A DNA stretch of 64,000 nucleotides from Pyrocephalus nanus (lineage: Eukaryota > Chordata > Aves > Passeriformes > Tyrannidae): the NCBI GenBank assembly GCA_038380795.1, contig CM076272.1, positions 3,291,001-3,355,000 of the forward strand, in the 5' to 3' direction. The position numbers were made by a program, and so were the translations under genes. Positions 1 to 12,997 of this stretch are shown here, piece by piece; the stretch's first letter is position 1; the number at the start of each line of letters is the position of its first letter. The notes beneath the pieces are model-generated. The model was not told the DNA's origin, made no database searches, and saw only the letters and a list, made by a program, of their open reading frames with translations.

Positions 1-3000
1 AAGCAGCTTATGGGAAACAGATGAACAATACTCCCAGGAATTTCTCTTATTGCTGCCTGTGTTTAAAATATAAAGTTAGAAAGGGAAGGGGGGAAAAAAA
101 ATAAAGTTTTTTAGGCTGAATTCCAGTTGAGTGCTGTGAGACGATCTCTGCAGCTCTCCCTGTAAGGATGCAGAGCTCAGATGGTAGAAGTGGGCATAGA
201 AAGCTTGGCCGGGTACAGATTTGATTTGGAGTGAGGCCCTGCTTCCCTGCCGGGAAGTTGCTGATCCTCTTAAAGGGCTTGGTCTTTCCTGGAGCCCAGA
301 GAGAAATGACAAGTGCACCCTGAGGCCAGTGGCTGTGGGAATCTCTTCATGGTAGATCCAACTCTTTCCAGAGGAGACCATGTCCCTCTGATCTTCCCAC
401 TGTGGAGAGCTGATCGGCTTCCAGGGCAGGCTGGTGGGGATGGAGGACTTGGTGAGCACCCTCAGCCACCACTGGTGCCTGCAGCAGGGCTGACCTGCCT
501 GGCTGTCACCTTTCCCAGAGCTGTAGATGTGGCTCTGTAAGTCCTACAGGACCAGTGCCTGTACCTGCCTGGTCCCAGCAGCTGGATCTGGTTTTGAAGC
601 CCTGTGCTGCTGCCTGCAGGTCTGTGCTGGTTGTGTCCGTAGGCAAAAGCCGTGCCCGAAGGTGGGAAGGGAGAGCTGCAGCTCCCTGTAATAGATGGCA
701 AGAGGGACTGATGGCCCAAGTGGTGAATAAATCTTGTGGGCTGGGTGATATAACAAAGCACTTGACCTTTGCCCTGGTGGTTTATTTTGTAATCAGTGCC
801 CGGCAATTGATTTATGGGATAATCAATCTTTCTCCCTTCCTCTGGCCTTGGCGTTGCCTGCGCCATGGTCCTTGCTTTTGAGTGATGACTCCAGGCTGCA
901 AACAGCGCCCAGGGATGAGGCTGCCTACCCCTGCCCCCTTCTCTTCCCCACGCCCAGCTCGGGAGCAGATGTGCTGTTTACAGCCCCATCTACCCAATGA
1001 ATGTTTATTAAGTTGCTCTTTGGCAGGGGCAGTCCTCTCTGCCTTGCCAATCTGCAGCGCTCCTGGTCTGACAATTGGCTTCCCAGCACCTCAGTTTATA
1101 ACTCCTGCAACAAACCGTCCTGAATGAAAAGCTTTCATGCCTTGTGATGGATTTCCCTCACATAAATTGAGGCTGTGAGCATCCTTGCTCTTCCCAGGGA
1201 TGCTCTGAGCTGGGAAGCTGCAGTTGGAGCAGTGAGGCCTGTGTTGGTGTAGAATTCACGCCCAGGAGATGCTCGTTCCTGGTGTGTTTGTAGCATGGCT
1301 GCGAGTCCCAGGGCTTCAGGCACAGGGCAAAGCCCAGAGCTGCTCAGTAACGTGCAAGTAACTTCCTCCCCAGCTACAATGCCCAATTTGTCATGTTTGT
1401 GCTGTAATTCTTCTTTCTCTTGCACTGGTTTGCATCTTCTCTACTCAGCACTATCCTACCTGACACCTGGATGCAGCTGAGCTGTGGGTTGTGAGGGCAG
1501 GTGGAGGGGAAGGACCGTGGTGTCCCTTGGGATGAGGCTACTGAGGATGGGGGCTACAACCTCCTCTGCCCCCCATAAATCTGTTTTTGCTGGGCCCTGG
1601 TTCCCCTCTGCTCCCTGCCTGAGAGGCTGGCAGGATCCTCTGGTAGCTGCTGTGCAGCCAAGGCTGCCTGAGCCATTGACAGAGACCTTGGAGTGATCTC
1701 ATAAATATGGTATTGGGAGGAAAGAACAAGCGAGGGAGCTCAGCATGAGGCGGGTCTGTGATGGGGAGCAGGTTCACCCAGTCAGTGATAGCCTGAGGAA
1801 GGCATCCAAGTGTCAATTCCAGCAGTGTGGTGTGTGTGATAATCCAGGGAGACACAAGCAGGGGAGGAAAGCTCTGAACCTCACCAGGCTTTACTGGGGC
1901 AGAGGCAGCAGGGCCAAGGCTCTAAGTTCCTGAAAAGCTCTGAGAAATGCTTCCCAATTTGGACAGCATTAAATTTGGGCTCATATTTCTATCAGAGGCC
2001 CATCCTAGCAATGTGTGTTCATGAGACCTGCATGTCCCCCACCCGCCCTGAGGATATGATGTCATGTACCTTGTTTTGGGCAACCATGGTGACATGGTGG
2101 TACCAGGAGAGCTGCCTACGCTGATGGGGGCCCATGGGACAGACCAAAGGGAGCTCTGGTAGATTTAAAGTGCTCTAAGCAGGAGCCTGCTGGGAAAACA
2201 GAGCCCCAGCCCCTTGGAATGTAGGGCCAGCTCTGTGTGTGATTACCATCATAATCTTGAGGTGATTCTGTGAGGGATGTGGGGCTGGAGTGGCTGTGGT
2301 CATTCAAGTGATGGCACCTTTTCTCTAAGGTGTTTTTAAACATCTCCTTCTTCCTTATGGAAAGTCTTTGCTTATGTCTATTCTTGCCCTTATCTTATTT
2401 AAGTCCATTCCTCCTCGTAATACATCATCTTTGGTCAGCCTTAAAGGTTGGCAAACCCTGAGGGAAGAGACGAAAAGAGTTATAATGTCTGAGGGACTAA
2501 AGGTTTGATTTCGATGCAACCATATTTATTCAGTGGCAAATTACATCTTCAATCAAACCTATGCAAGTCAGGCTCCCAGTTCAGTCTATTTGTTTGGACT
2601 TAGTGAGTGCAGGGGGATTCATTATTTCCTATACTTCCTTCCATCCCATTAAGTTCATATGCACGTGTACGGACTTGCACACACTTGTCTGTAAAACCCT
2701 TTTCCCCCAGGGTGATGTGCTGTTGGGAACAGGTATTTGATGATCTCTGGGTGTGGGTAGAGCCTGTATCCCTTGGGAAAGCAGGAGAAAAACACCAGTT
2801 TGTGCCCTGGATGTGGGCAGTTTGTGCACAAGGAAGGGAAGTGTTCCTCAGAGCTGCAATTAGAGCTCTGAATAATTCAGTTTTTCAGTGTGGTGTCTGA
2901 AGTAGAACAGTTAAAATAATGTCTCTGGGAGACTGACAGTGATCCTTTTCTCCTCACACACACCCCGAGGAAGAAACAAACCATGAAAATCCATTTGATT

Positions 3001-4749
3001 TGTTTGGGGTCATTTCATTTTGCTTCTTGTTTGTGCATGCTGGCTCGCTTCCTCAGTGAAAAGTGCCCCCTTTCAGAAATGTCTAGGAAAAAAAAAGTCA
3101 GGGCTAAAATTTTCATTTTCACTTCTTTTTCTGAAGTTTGTCTCCAAATTTGACCTGTGTGTCTTTGGGTGGAAACCTGCATTTTAGGGGTGAGAGGTAA
3201 GAATTGGAAAGATAAATCCATCGCTTTTATAAACAATTTCCCTTGCCTTCATCCCAGTCTGGCCCACACATCTCTGTGTCTGTCTCTGCCTGAGCCTGCT
3301 GTGAAATCCCTGTAGGTCCTTCTCCTGCACCTCCTGTCCTGTGAGAGGGCTGGGGACTTGTCCAAGCCCTGAGCTGTGCCATGGGCAAGCCATCCATCCC
3401 GTGCTGCTGCCACGCGGAGTCGGAACACGCCGGCTCCCAGCACATGGGGTAGGACACAGCCCAAATATGAAAGCAGCAACTTGATTTCCCCTGGGCTTCT
3501 TCCCTTGTAATTGTCCTTTGTTTCTGGAATAGCCATGACAGTGTTTTCAGAGAAGAACCCTCCTGTGTGTTTGTGTTTGATCTGCCCTGATGCACCGAGG
3601 CAGCGGGGAGGTGAGTGGGGTGCCTGCTGTGTCCTGCAGCACTCCCGAGCTCCCAAATGTATGTGTCCCTCACACACCAAAGGATCACACCCCCTAATCC
3701 TGCACTGACCCACGCTGCTAAATTCAGTAAAACTCGACTAGTAAAGCTCAGAAGAAGTCTGCAAGGTGTGGGCTGAAGGTGGTAAACTCCTCGAGGCTGG
3801 AGGTGCCTTTATGCTGTATGTGTGTCGTGAGGGATTTTTGTTCCTGCTTGCAGCCTCCTGTTATCTTTGCCTACCAAGTCCAATCTGGATTCACTGCACA
3901 GAACATTTTGAGCTGAAAACAGCTCAAAGCACCTCCTGGAAATGGTAGGAAAAATTTCCATGCTAAGAATAATGAGCGGTGAGTGCAGAGGATAGACGCA
4001 GCGGGAATTCCTTGCTCCTAGAAAGTTGCTCTGAGCCTCCAGAAACCTTGGAGGATTTAATACATGGGTCTGGGTTTGTTGTTTTTGTTCTCTCCTGAAT
4101 TGGGTCAAAAAGCTTTGCATTTTTTTATGGATCCAAAGCTGTGCACGATATTATCTCAGAAACACTGCAGCTGCTGTGTGCCTGGTGCTTACCCAGCTGC
4201 CAAGGCTGCTCACGTTTTTGGGACTGCCTCCTTGGGGTTGGTGTTGTCTGGCAACGATGCATCTCTCAAAGATATGTTGAAGCAGTGCCAGGGAGGATAG
4301 CAGGGAGGGCTGCAGGCAGGGAGGCTCATAACCAGTACAGCACACGTGAGGCTGAGATGTTTGCCCTGGTGAAGAACCTGCTGGTATGGGCAGGGTGGTG
4401 GGTTAGCCAAGCCTGGCTTTCATGGATGGGCACAGATTTCCAGCTGCTGAACCCTGGCTCCTCCTGTCTCCTGCCAGAAGCAGAGTTGAGAGTTTCCAGC
4501 CTTTCCCCTGACTGTCAGCAAAGCCTACCATGAACACTAGGTCCTGCATGCCACCAGCTCTGAGTTGGCCTGTGGCAGCAGAGAAAAGATCTCACAAGCA
4601 TCAAGTGACTGTCCCTGTTTTCAGAGAGGCATGTGGTCCCCAGTACTAGCTAGTTGTCCAGGTCCCTGGACCCATCTCTCTTTTCCAGGGACCTTGCTTA
4701 CTTTAGGCAAGAGGAGCTCATCTCCAAGCTCCTTGTCTCTGCCCCAATT

Positions 4750-4920
4750 AGCCCAGAAGTTGTTTATCTTCTGTAGATTCTCTGCCTTGTAAATATTTGC
4801 CTGTAAAGCCCGAGTTATAGACCGTGTTATTTATGTGGAGGAAATGGATATTTAAGGCTGCTCCACTTTGTTATTGCCCACATTATTTTTGGGAGGCCGG
4901 ACCCCTTTTTATAGGGAAGC
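4750..4920. promoter_or_regulatory. AT-rich enhancer-like block with minus-strand TATA-like element
   Basis: A low-CpG, AT-rich block in GC-moderate DNA with unusual short words (GTAAATATTTGCC, GTGTTATTTATG, CATTATTTTTGG). CCTATAAAAAGGGG lies on the minus strand at about 4904-4914. Such blocks in developmental-gene neighbourhoods are often conserved non-coding elements. No transcript or conservation data are available here. Confidence 0.25.
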
Positions 4921-7900
4921 TGCTGCCATTACCACGATTTCAGAGCCAGCTGGTTTAGGGCTTTAGGTCCTGATGCCTCTCACCTGGTGCCTGTGGGAGG
5001 CTTGGCTGAGCTTGCAGGGGGGTGCAGTGAATTTTTCCATGCACTGTGATTCCCTGCCTCTTTCCCCTCTGATCTTCCCTTCCCAGATAGATGTTTTCCT
5101 TCCCTTCTACCTTAGACTCCATCAGCTCTCACCTACCCCTTTCTTGCCCCATTTCCCATAGCTTCTTGGACATGCTGTCGATGACTGCTTGCTGCTTCGG
5201 GTCCTCTGGTTCAGGCATAGGGCTGGCCTCGTGCCCTGCTTTCCCTGATGCTGATAAGCTCTCCTTGGCAACAGCAGAACATTTCCCTCCTCCTGATCCC
5301 TCATCCCGCAGACCTCTTGGAGACCTGTCCTCCCTTGGCAACCCAAATTCATTGGTCATTCCAAACCAGTCATTCCTGGTTTTCTGTCTGCCTCTTTATT
5401 TGTCTTGTCTCTCAGGAGATCTTTATCATGCCAGCAGATGATTCAGGAACAGCTCCCCAGGCCTGGTCCTCTGCCTGGACCTGGATCTCAGCATCCATGT
5501 GCAAGCACCCCGTGGTTGCCTGAAGGTTGCCGCTCCAAGGGCCAGTGTGGTGGTGCCTGTGGAGGTGCCAGTGCTGGGCTGTCTCCTTCCCCTGCCTCGG
5601 GTTGCTAAGGTACAGCTAAAACTCTCATCTGGAGTGTCATCATCTCATGGCTCAATTCCCTCAACATCCTTTTCTCTGGTCTTGACAAATGCAATCTTCT
5701 CCCACTCCTGCCTGTTCAGAGCTGTGCTGCAAGGATCGTTTTCTGTGCCTGTCATTTTGCTTGTGTCACCCATGCTTTACTTGCTTTTGCTGGTTCCTGC
5801 TGGCAAACAGCAGCTACCTGTCTCTGCTCTCCAGCCCTTTCACAGTTTTCTTTGCTGTTAACCTCGTAGACCCTCTCCACACGTGGTTTCTCACTGTCAC
5901 TCAGCCTCCGGTGACAGCCTCTGCCAGCACTCACCGCGTCTCCCAGCTCTTTCTGCTTTCTGCTCCAGCACCTCCTGCTCAGAGATGAGCTCCTAGATGC
6001 ACCCTGCAGAAATTTGCCCCTGCCCTTCACCCCTCCTGTGCCAGCCTCTGTCCCAAACTGGTGATGAGGGCTTGGGCACAAGTGTAGGAACTACCTGTCT
6101 GTCAGGCAGCGACCCCATTTTCTCCTGCTGGTTCTTCTCAGCTTCTGCTTAGGCTGAAGACCTTCAGGGCAGGGCCTTTTCTTAACAGTGGCTGCCTGAA
6201 GAAATACAAGCATGTGAGACCCTCTTGGCCCCATGCTGTGTGATGTGTGCTTACCCTGATGCCATGCTTTCGGAAATCAGTGGTGAATTCAAGCTGAGTT
6301 TGGCAGGCTGGGTGAAGATGTTATGTCCCTCCAGCTTTAGTGAAAAATGGTGTCTGAATATCAGAAAAAGACCTTCTCTGGCACCAGAGGTGGAAGCTGG
6401 CTTTGCACTGGGTTTGTACAGCTCAGTTCTGATGGGGGGCAGATTGAGCCCCTGTCCCATCTCGCTTGCTGCCTGCTCCATCATGCCTGGAGCTGGCCCA
6501 GGGGACCTTCCCTGGCCCTGAACCTTGCTGGTGAACCTCCCTGGACATCCCAGGACAACATTTGCTGTTGCAGACCAAGGCTGGCCCTAGACGCAACCTG
6601 CTTGGACTAATCTGTAGCAGGGACAGGACTGAGGTGATCCTGAGCATCGTGTGGAGCACTGCTCTGTACTGCAGGTGCAGGAGGAAGAGAAAAATGCATC
6701 AATGCCTTCATCTGCCCTTATGGATTTTTCCACCATATTTTATAAGCGTTCATTTTTATTTATGTGAGGTTAAAGTCAGTCCAATTTGGAAATCAACTTG
6801 TCTAAGGAGCTCCCCTCAGATCCTATTAGCTTCATGTAGTATTTATATTCATTTTTGCAAATGCCATTCACCAGGCTGGCTGTGGTGGCAGCTGCAGGAG
6901 CTGCTAACCCTCTCCTTGCCAGGCCACTGGGGCCAAGAGCCTGGTGGCTGTGGGGCTGGCAGGATCTGGCCATGCAGTGAAGGGCTGAGGCTCCCAGCTT
7001 TCCATCTTCCAACAGCCTGGGAGGTCACTTTCTGACCCCTGCTCCCACATATCCCCCGTTGCTGCACCCGGCATCGCCGGTGCAGCGGGCACCTCTACCT
7101 GGAAATCAGTGGCTGGGTTGGACAGAGAACAGTTAAGAAGTGCTCAGGCTATCCTGGTAATTAGAGAAATTCCTGGAAGAAAATAAAAATAAATGCATTG
7201 AAGGCTTTCAAAAGAGAGAGAGGATACCTGACTCAGGAAGTCCTTCAGCAGCAGATTGCTGGAGGAGTGTCCTGGGGATGTATCAGTGCACGCTTGGCTG
7301 GCATTCACACCAGTCCCCCGGCATTTGCTGCTGGCCCCTGCCAGAGAGGGTCCTGGCAGGATGGACCTCTGCATTGGAGCTGGATAAGCACCGTGTCCCC
7401 TTTCCAGAATTGTCATTTTGGTAACCCAAATCAGCTGCCAGGATTGCAGCATTAAGGTCAGGGTCAGCTGTAAGCACCAAGCAGGAGTGACAGTGGCTGC
7501 CAGCATGGGATGCATCCATCCCCTGGGTGCCCCCTCTCCATCCCTGCCTCTCCATGCAGGTAGCACCACACGCCTCTCCTGAAGCATCCTGGCTGCCCTG
7601 TCTCTCCCCTGCCTTTGATTATTTATTGAAGTGGTTTGATACTAGGTGACTGTAATTAAAAGAATAAAAATACAGACAATAAAATGATTTCTAAAATGAT
7701 AACATGCTGGATGCAGTCAAGCAAGGAATGTATTAAATATTTATTGCCACTGGTCTGCTGAGGGGGGAATTAAAATTATTTAGCCTGAGGAAAACATTTA
7801 AATTATTTAATTTGAGGGGAAACCTCCCCCACAGCCCTCCTTAGTACTAAGCCCCCAACAAATGACAGCATAATGTAAGGTTTGATTAAAATCTGAATGG

Positions 7901-9284
7901 GATGAAGGCCTGCAGATTGGAACAAGGGATGGGGAGCCACGTGGTTGCTATCTGAGCCAGCGGTCCCCTGGCTGTGCTGTGGCAGGTCTGTGTGTGATCT
8001 TGCAGGTGAATTCTTCCTCTCCTGGTGAGGTTCATGCTTGGCAGCAGTTAGCCAGGGGTTTCCTCTGTACATGGGAGCCTGGGATTTGGACGGGAGTTGC
8101 TGGATGCACCAGTCGTGGCAATGAATGGCCCAGCACCTGCAGCAGGTGCCCCACGGGTTATTCTGAAATGCTTTAGTGGGTCAGGAGCCCCGGCGTGTCT
8201 GTCCCAGCAGCCCAGCTCCACCACGCAGTCTCTGCTGGGCTCACCCCACACCAGGCATTTATCCCGTGCGTGGCACAGGGCTGCTTGAACCCCCAGCTCC
8301 CATGGCATTCACACACTGCATCCATGAGGCATTTCCCAGGAGTCTCTGTGCCCCTCTGCAGGAATGGCAGTGGGGCTGGCATCCAGCTGGCACCTCCGCT
8401 TGAGGCTAGAGCAAAGGATCTCCCAGCTGCATATCAAAGATTGAGAAGAGCAAAGCGTGGGGTCTGGCAGCGGCTGATTGTTTGCTGAGAGAGGAGGGGC
8501 TGTGATCTTTTCCCTCGTGCCTCCAGACTGACAGTCTCTCATTATTAGCCCCCTGGAAACAGGCACTTTGACTGAAAGAGCCATCCCAGCCTTCACTGTA
8601 ACAATCAAAGCGGCTCAAGAATAAACATGGCTTGGCAAGAATAAACACAAATTGCAGTGCTTGCTGTGAACAGCGATATCCAAGGGAGCAAACATCAAAT
8701 GAAGGATTATCCCTGTTTGCAAGGAAGTTCCTCTAGAAAGAGATTGAATAAGGACCATCTGCAGCCCAGAGCGAAGAGGCTACCAGGAGAACCTGCTCAT
8801 GCCATCAGGAGCTCTCCCCTTTGAAGCTCACATGGTCTCCTTTAGGCACTGTCTGGTTCAACTTCATATGCTCTGTCAGCTGCTGAAGCCCTGAGCTCTT
8901 TGCAGCTACCTCCAGCTTGCAGACAGTGTGGGCAAGGCCAGCAAGCACAAAGAAGGGAGTTATGAGGGTCAGAGAGGACGAGAAGAGCTTCCCTGAGGTG
9001 GGCAGGGGGGGCAGGTACTGGACCTGGTGGGGTGGCCACTAGGAAAAACACTGAGCACCTGCAGGAGCTGGGGGAAGATCACATCAACCAAATCCTGAGG
9101 GAAGCTCTGCTCTCTGCTTCTGACACTAATGCTGCCAGTCTTAGGGTAGGAGCCCTAAAGGCAGCTCTTAATCAGCCACTGTCCCCTCACTTCCCGCAGG
9201 AAGTGAGCACGAGCAAGCCCTCCTCCCCAGACCGTCGCCAAGAGGCAGCCCACACGGCATAAATCAAATTTGGAGGCACAAAGG

Positions 9285-9530
9285 TTCCATAAAGAAGCTT
9301 ATTTTCTGAAGCCAGGTCCCATTATGTTATCTGTCACTTTATTGGGGTTTCTGAGCCGTTTATTTTTATGTATATACATCAGAGCTGGTGAGCTGGCATT
9401 GGCCTGAGAGTATAAAGCTGACAAGACACAGTAGCACCGTGTGAAACCTGTCAGCGGAGCAGCCGCCTGTGAAATGAACACAAGAGCCGATGCTGATAAT
9501 TTTATTTATAGGGAATCTTGGGTAGTGCGT
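9285..9530. promoter_or_regulatory. AT-rich enhancer-like block downstream of LINGO1
   Basis: About 240 bp with AT-rich words and retained CpGs (GAGCCGTTTATTTTTATG, ACCGTGTGAAACC, GCCGATGCTGATAATTTTA). It has no simple repeats. The mix of homeodomain-type TTTATT/TAATTTTA cores with several CpGs in non-coding DNA suggests selective constraint; this is inference from texture only. Confidence 0.25.
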
Positions 9531-11534
9531 GACAGAGCAGCGGGTGCAGTCCCTGGCCATCTGAGAGGGACCAGAACCAGAACCGTCGGCAGGGATAATG
9601 GCTCCAGGCAGCTGGAAATTAGATTTTCTTCTTAAGGAATACCTTAAGCTGCTGAAATGCTTTGGTCACCCAGAATCTGTATAAAATGACAGATTTTCTT
9701 GGGGTGGAAGGTTTTGATGGGAGGTTCTGCAATACTTAGCTTTCTGGTGTTGATTGTCTTGGTAATTGTTCTCTTAATGTTTTGTTTGTTTCTTTGTATT
9801 TAAAATAAACTCAGATTCAGTGTAAGGATTTGTTTTGAAATGGGAAAACTGGAGTTTCCTTGTCTAAAAAAATGTAAAGCTTTTAAACGTTTTTGAAACT
9901 TTTTTTTTCCGGGTTATTTTGCCCCTGGAGCGACATTTTGCCAAATTCAATAGTCTTTACAAAAGCCTAAATGAATAATTGTTTCTGTCGTGTTCCAGGG
10001 GAAAAGTATTTAGATCAGCAATTTTTCCTCTCAGTTGGAAGAAACACTGTGGGTGTGAGATAGTTTTACAGGTCACTGAAAACCCCAAAGAATTATCTGT
10101 ATTGTTATCAGGGTTGATGGTACAAAAAACGGACCCTGCTCTTACCCTGTTGTGACCTTGCCCTTAGTCCTCTGGTTTAGCACAGAGAGGATGTTGCTGT
10201 CATATTCTCGTCCTTCTGCAGGCAAAAAGTGCTTGGTGCACTTTCAAAAGGCAGTTGGGGGTTGTCAGTGGCCATGTGGCATGTGGAGGTTGGTGCTCCA
10301 TGACTAATCTTGCCACATTTCCATCCTGCATGAATGCCTTTGGGAGTGCCCCGTGCCACAAGCCAGCCCCACTGTTGCAGAAAGAGCAGGGACCCTGCCA
10401 GGCTGGTCCTGCCTGAGCATGTCTCAGGTGAATAAAACCTGGGAATGTTCCATTTGGCAGGAATAATACGAAAAATCTTAATCTAGACCTCCAGTCTGTC
10501 TTTCTGGTTCATGAGCAGTAGCAATGTGTCATCTTCCTGGAGCTGTTCAGGGAAATGCCTCTGGATCAGTTGTGTGTCCTGTGGGTGCCCATGGAGAGCT
10601 GAAGGCATGGGTTAGATGGTGGAATGTTTCCTCATCTAAGCTACAAGCCCTGACCCCTCAATAGGAAGTTTCTGGTACTGCTGTAGTGCCTGCAGAAAAG
10701 CAGGTGGTATTATTTTAATTCTCATCTTTCTCTCTGGTTTGTGTGAGGAGCATGTTTCTCTCCCTGCTTTCACTCAAAGCCTGTTCCACCAGCACACCTT
10801 GTGCCAGCCAGCTGCAGGAATGGCCTCTTCACCCTTCCCCATGAGCAAGACGGGCAGCTCTGCCTGATTGATCTGCTGCCTTCCAGTTCAGATCATTCCT
10901 CTGCAGGTCTGTCTCTCACCTGCCTGGGCACTGCTAAATCTTCCCTGGAAGGAACAGCTATTTGTCAAGTGAAAAAGGAAAGTTTTGAGTCTCCTGCTCC
11001 CCGAGGCCACTTAGCAAGGCTCTGTCTGCTCTCTGGACACTCACTTTCCTGTGCTGATGTGCTATGAGGAAGAATGAAGGCCGTGGGGCTTTCCTGCCCC
11101 ACCTCAGCACCGCTGTGAGCCCTCAGGGCAAGCTCTGTGTGTGTCTTGTCATCCCCAGCCTGGAAAGGCGTAACGTGCCTCGGGTTTATCCACTGTGCAG
11201 CCACGTCTGTGGTCGCATGCCATCGCCTCGCTCCTTTGTGCTTCCCTGCACCAGCCCACTTGTTGACGAGGAGCATAATTGTGCTGCCTCATGTCTAATT
11301 GGTTTGCTCTGTCGCTCTCCATTTGCTTTCCCTGTCTTGCTTTCCCCCCCCTCCCCGCTCCCCTCCATCGGCGCGCCGAGCTGCGAGTGTGAGCAGGGCA
11401 CAAGGCCACACTCCCGATTGCTGCAGGAAAACAAGGCGCCCAACTTCCTCCTTTCTTCTCCTAAATTCAAATGACAAGAAACAGAGGAAAACAATTTTGC
11501 AAACCCTTGGCAGAGGGCCAGCGCTGATAAAGAG

Positions 11535-11610
11535 CCGTAATTAATCTCCCTAGCTTTATTAGAATATCATTACAATTAACTCGGCAATCTTCTGTTGATC
11601 AAAGCCGTTC
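11535..11610. promoter_or_regulatory. Homeodomain-motif cluster
   Basis: In about 75 bp there are CCGTAATTAATC, CTTTATTAG, CATTACAATTAAC and TTGATCAAAG, which are TAATTA-type homeodomain cores plus a TCF/LEF-like TTGATCAAAG. CpGs are retained beside them. Enhancer-like; untested. Confidence 0.3.
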
Positions 11611-12079
11611 TTCCCTGCAGAGCAGAAGAAGCCAGCGTGAGCCTGGATTGTGCAGTGCTTAAAAGCACCTAGAGCTGGATCATTCCTGCCAGCCCAACAG
11701 CAGCTTCATCCCTCTGGCTGGCAGCTCAAGGGCTGGCAGAGCTGTGGGCACAGACCTCTGTCCTCACCAGGTCTCTTGAGCCACTTGAAGCTTTGATTTT
11801 TTTTTTTTTAATTTTATTTTTTCCAGCTCCTTTTCTTTGTTGAGCTATTATGGCCCAGATCCTTTGCAGGCACCTGTGAGTCCCTCCTTCCCTGCGTAGA
11901 TGCCTTTGGGTCCAGGCTTCTAAGCACTGGCTTGATTCCTTTGTGTGTGTTTGCAAAGCTCTTAGCATGCCTGCTTCTTCTGCTCAGCTGGAGATAAAGA
12001 TTGCTTCAATAATTCGGTTAACGGAGGCAGAGCGGGGAAAAAAAACCAGGGGAAACATTTGTGGAAGCCCCATCTGAAA

Positions 12080-12330
12080 GAAAAGAGAGCTGTCAGAATG
12101 AAGATCCATAAGCTCTACAGTTAAATAGCCCAAGATGTGTGCTATAGAAAAGCAGAGAAAATGAGCACTGTTAAACTACCCCTTTCCTCTTTTTCAAACG
12201 GTTCTTTTAATATTGGGTATTTATCTGTAATTTAAGCCTGTGATTAGTTTTTATCAAAAAGATAGTTCTGAGGCAGAGATCTCAAAAATGATTAGGTGTC
12301 TGTTTGAAAGACAAGAACAGCTTCACTTGT
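12080..12330. promoter_or_regulatory. AT-rich enhancer-like block
   Basis: Contains GTTAAATAGCCC, CACTGTTAAACTACCCC, TTCAAACGGTTC, TTTAATATTGGG and GTGATTAGTTTTTATC in unique sequence with no repeats. Texture resembles a vertebrate conserved non-coding element. No function can be read directly. Confidence 0.25.
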
Positions 12331-12983
12331 ACTGCAGGATAAAGATGTCTGTCTGTTTGCTGCCTTGAGCACCCATCTGTGAGGGCCTTGTGACAGAAGG
12401 AACCTCCAGTTCTACACAGATCCCAAACCACCCCAGACTTTCAGGGAGCTTCTCATTCTCCTTGGAAGATACCAGAGCAGAACCCTCTTGTCACTGAGCA
12501 AGATTGTGTCTGAGGTGATTTTGTCTCTTCTTCCTCATCACACTTCTGCTTTTGGAGAATACTGTCAGCTTTGGTGCTGTTGCCATAGTCCTGACAGCAC
12601 AGCCTTGCTGACAGCTGTGTGCCTAGACCTGGAGCCACCAGGAATGTGCAGGCACCAGCAGTTTTGCTTCAAGACCATCCCATCAGAGGAGCTCGAGATG
12701 AGAAAGAGGGGGAGTGCTGGAGAGCCTGCAGCCTGTTCCCCATCGGCTCCTGAGGCTTTCTGCCTAGTGACAGCCCTCTGTCAGGCTAGAGCCATGCCCA
12801 AGGGACTCCTCTGCACTCTGGTCCTTGGTGCACAACCAAGGAGGTCTGTTCCAGAGAAACAGCCTGGCCCTGCTTCTGTTCTCAACCTGGCACAGATGGA
12901 GGTTTTACCCCTAAAATGACGCTGCCACAGAGGATTTACAAGCTGTGAGAAGACTCAGTGAGTGTGAAACCATGCTATCTTAC

Positions 12984-12997
12984 AGAGAGAGAGAGAG
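12984..12997 (+). repeat. (AG)7 microsatellite
   Basis: Seven uninterrupted AG units followed by A-rich sequence, in otherwise unique non-coding DNA. Confidence 0.9.
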
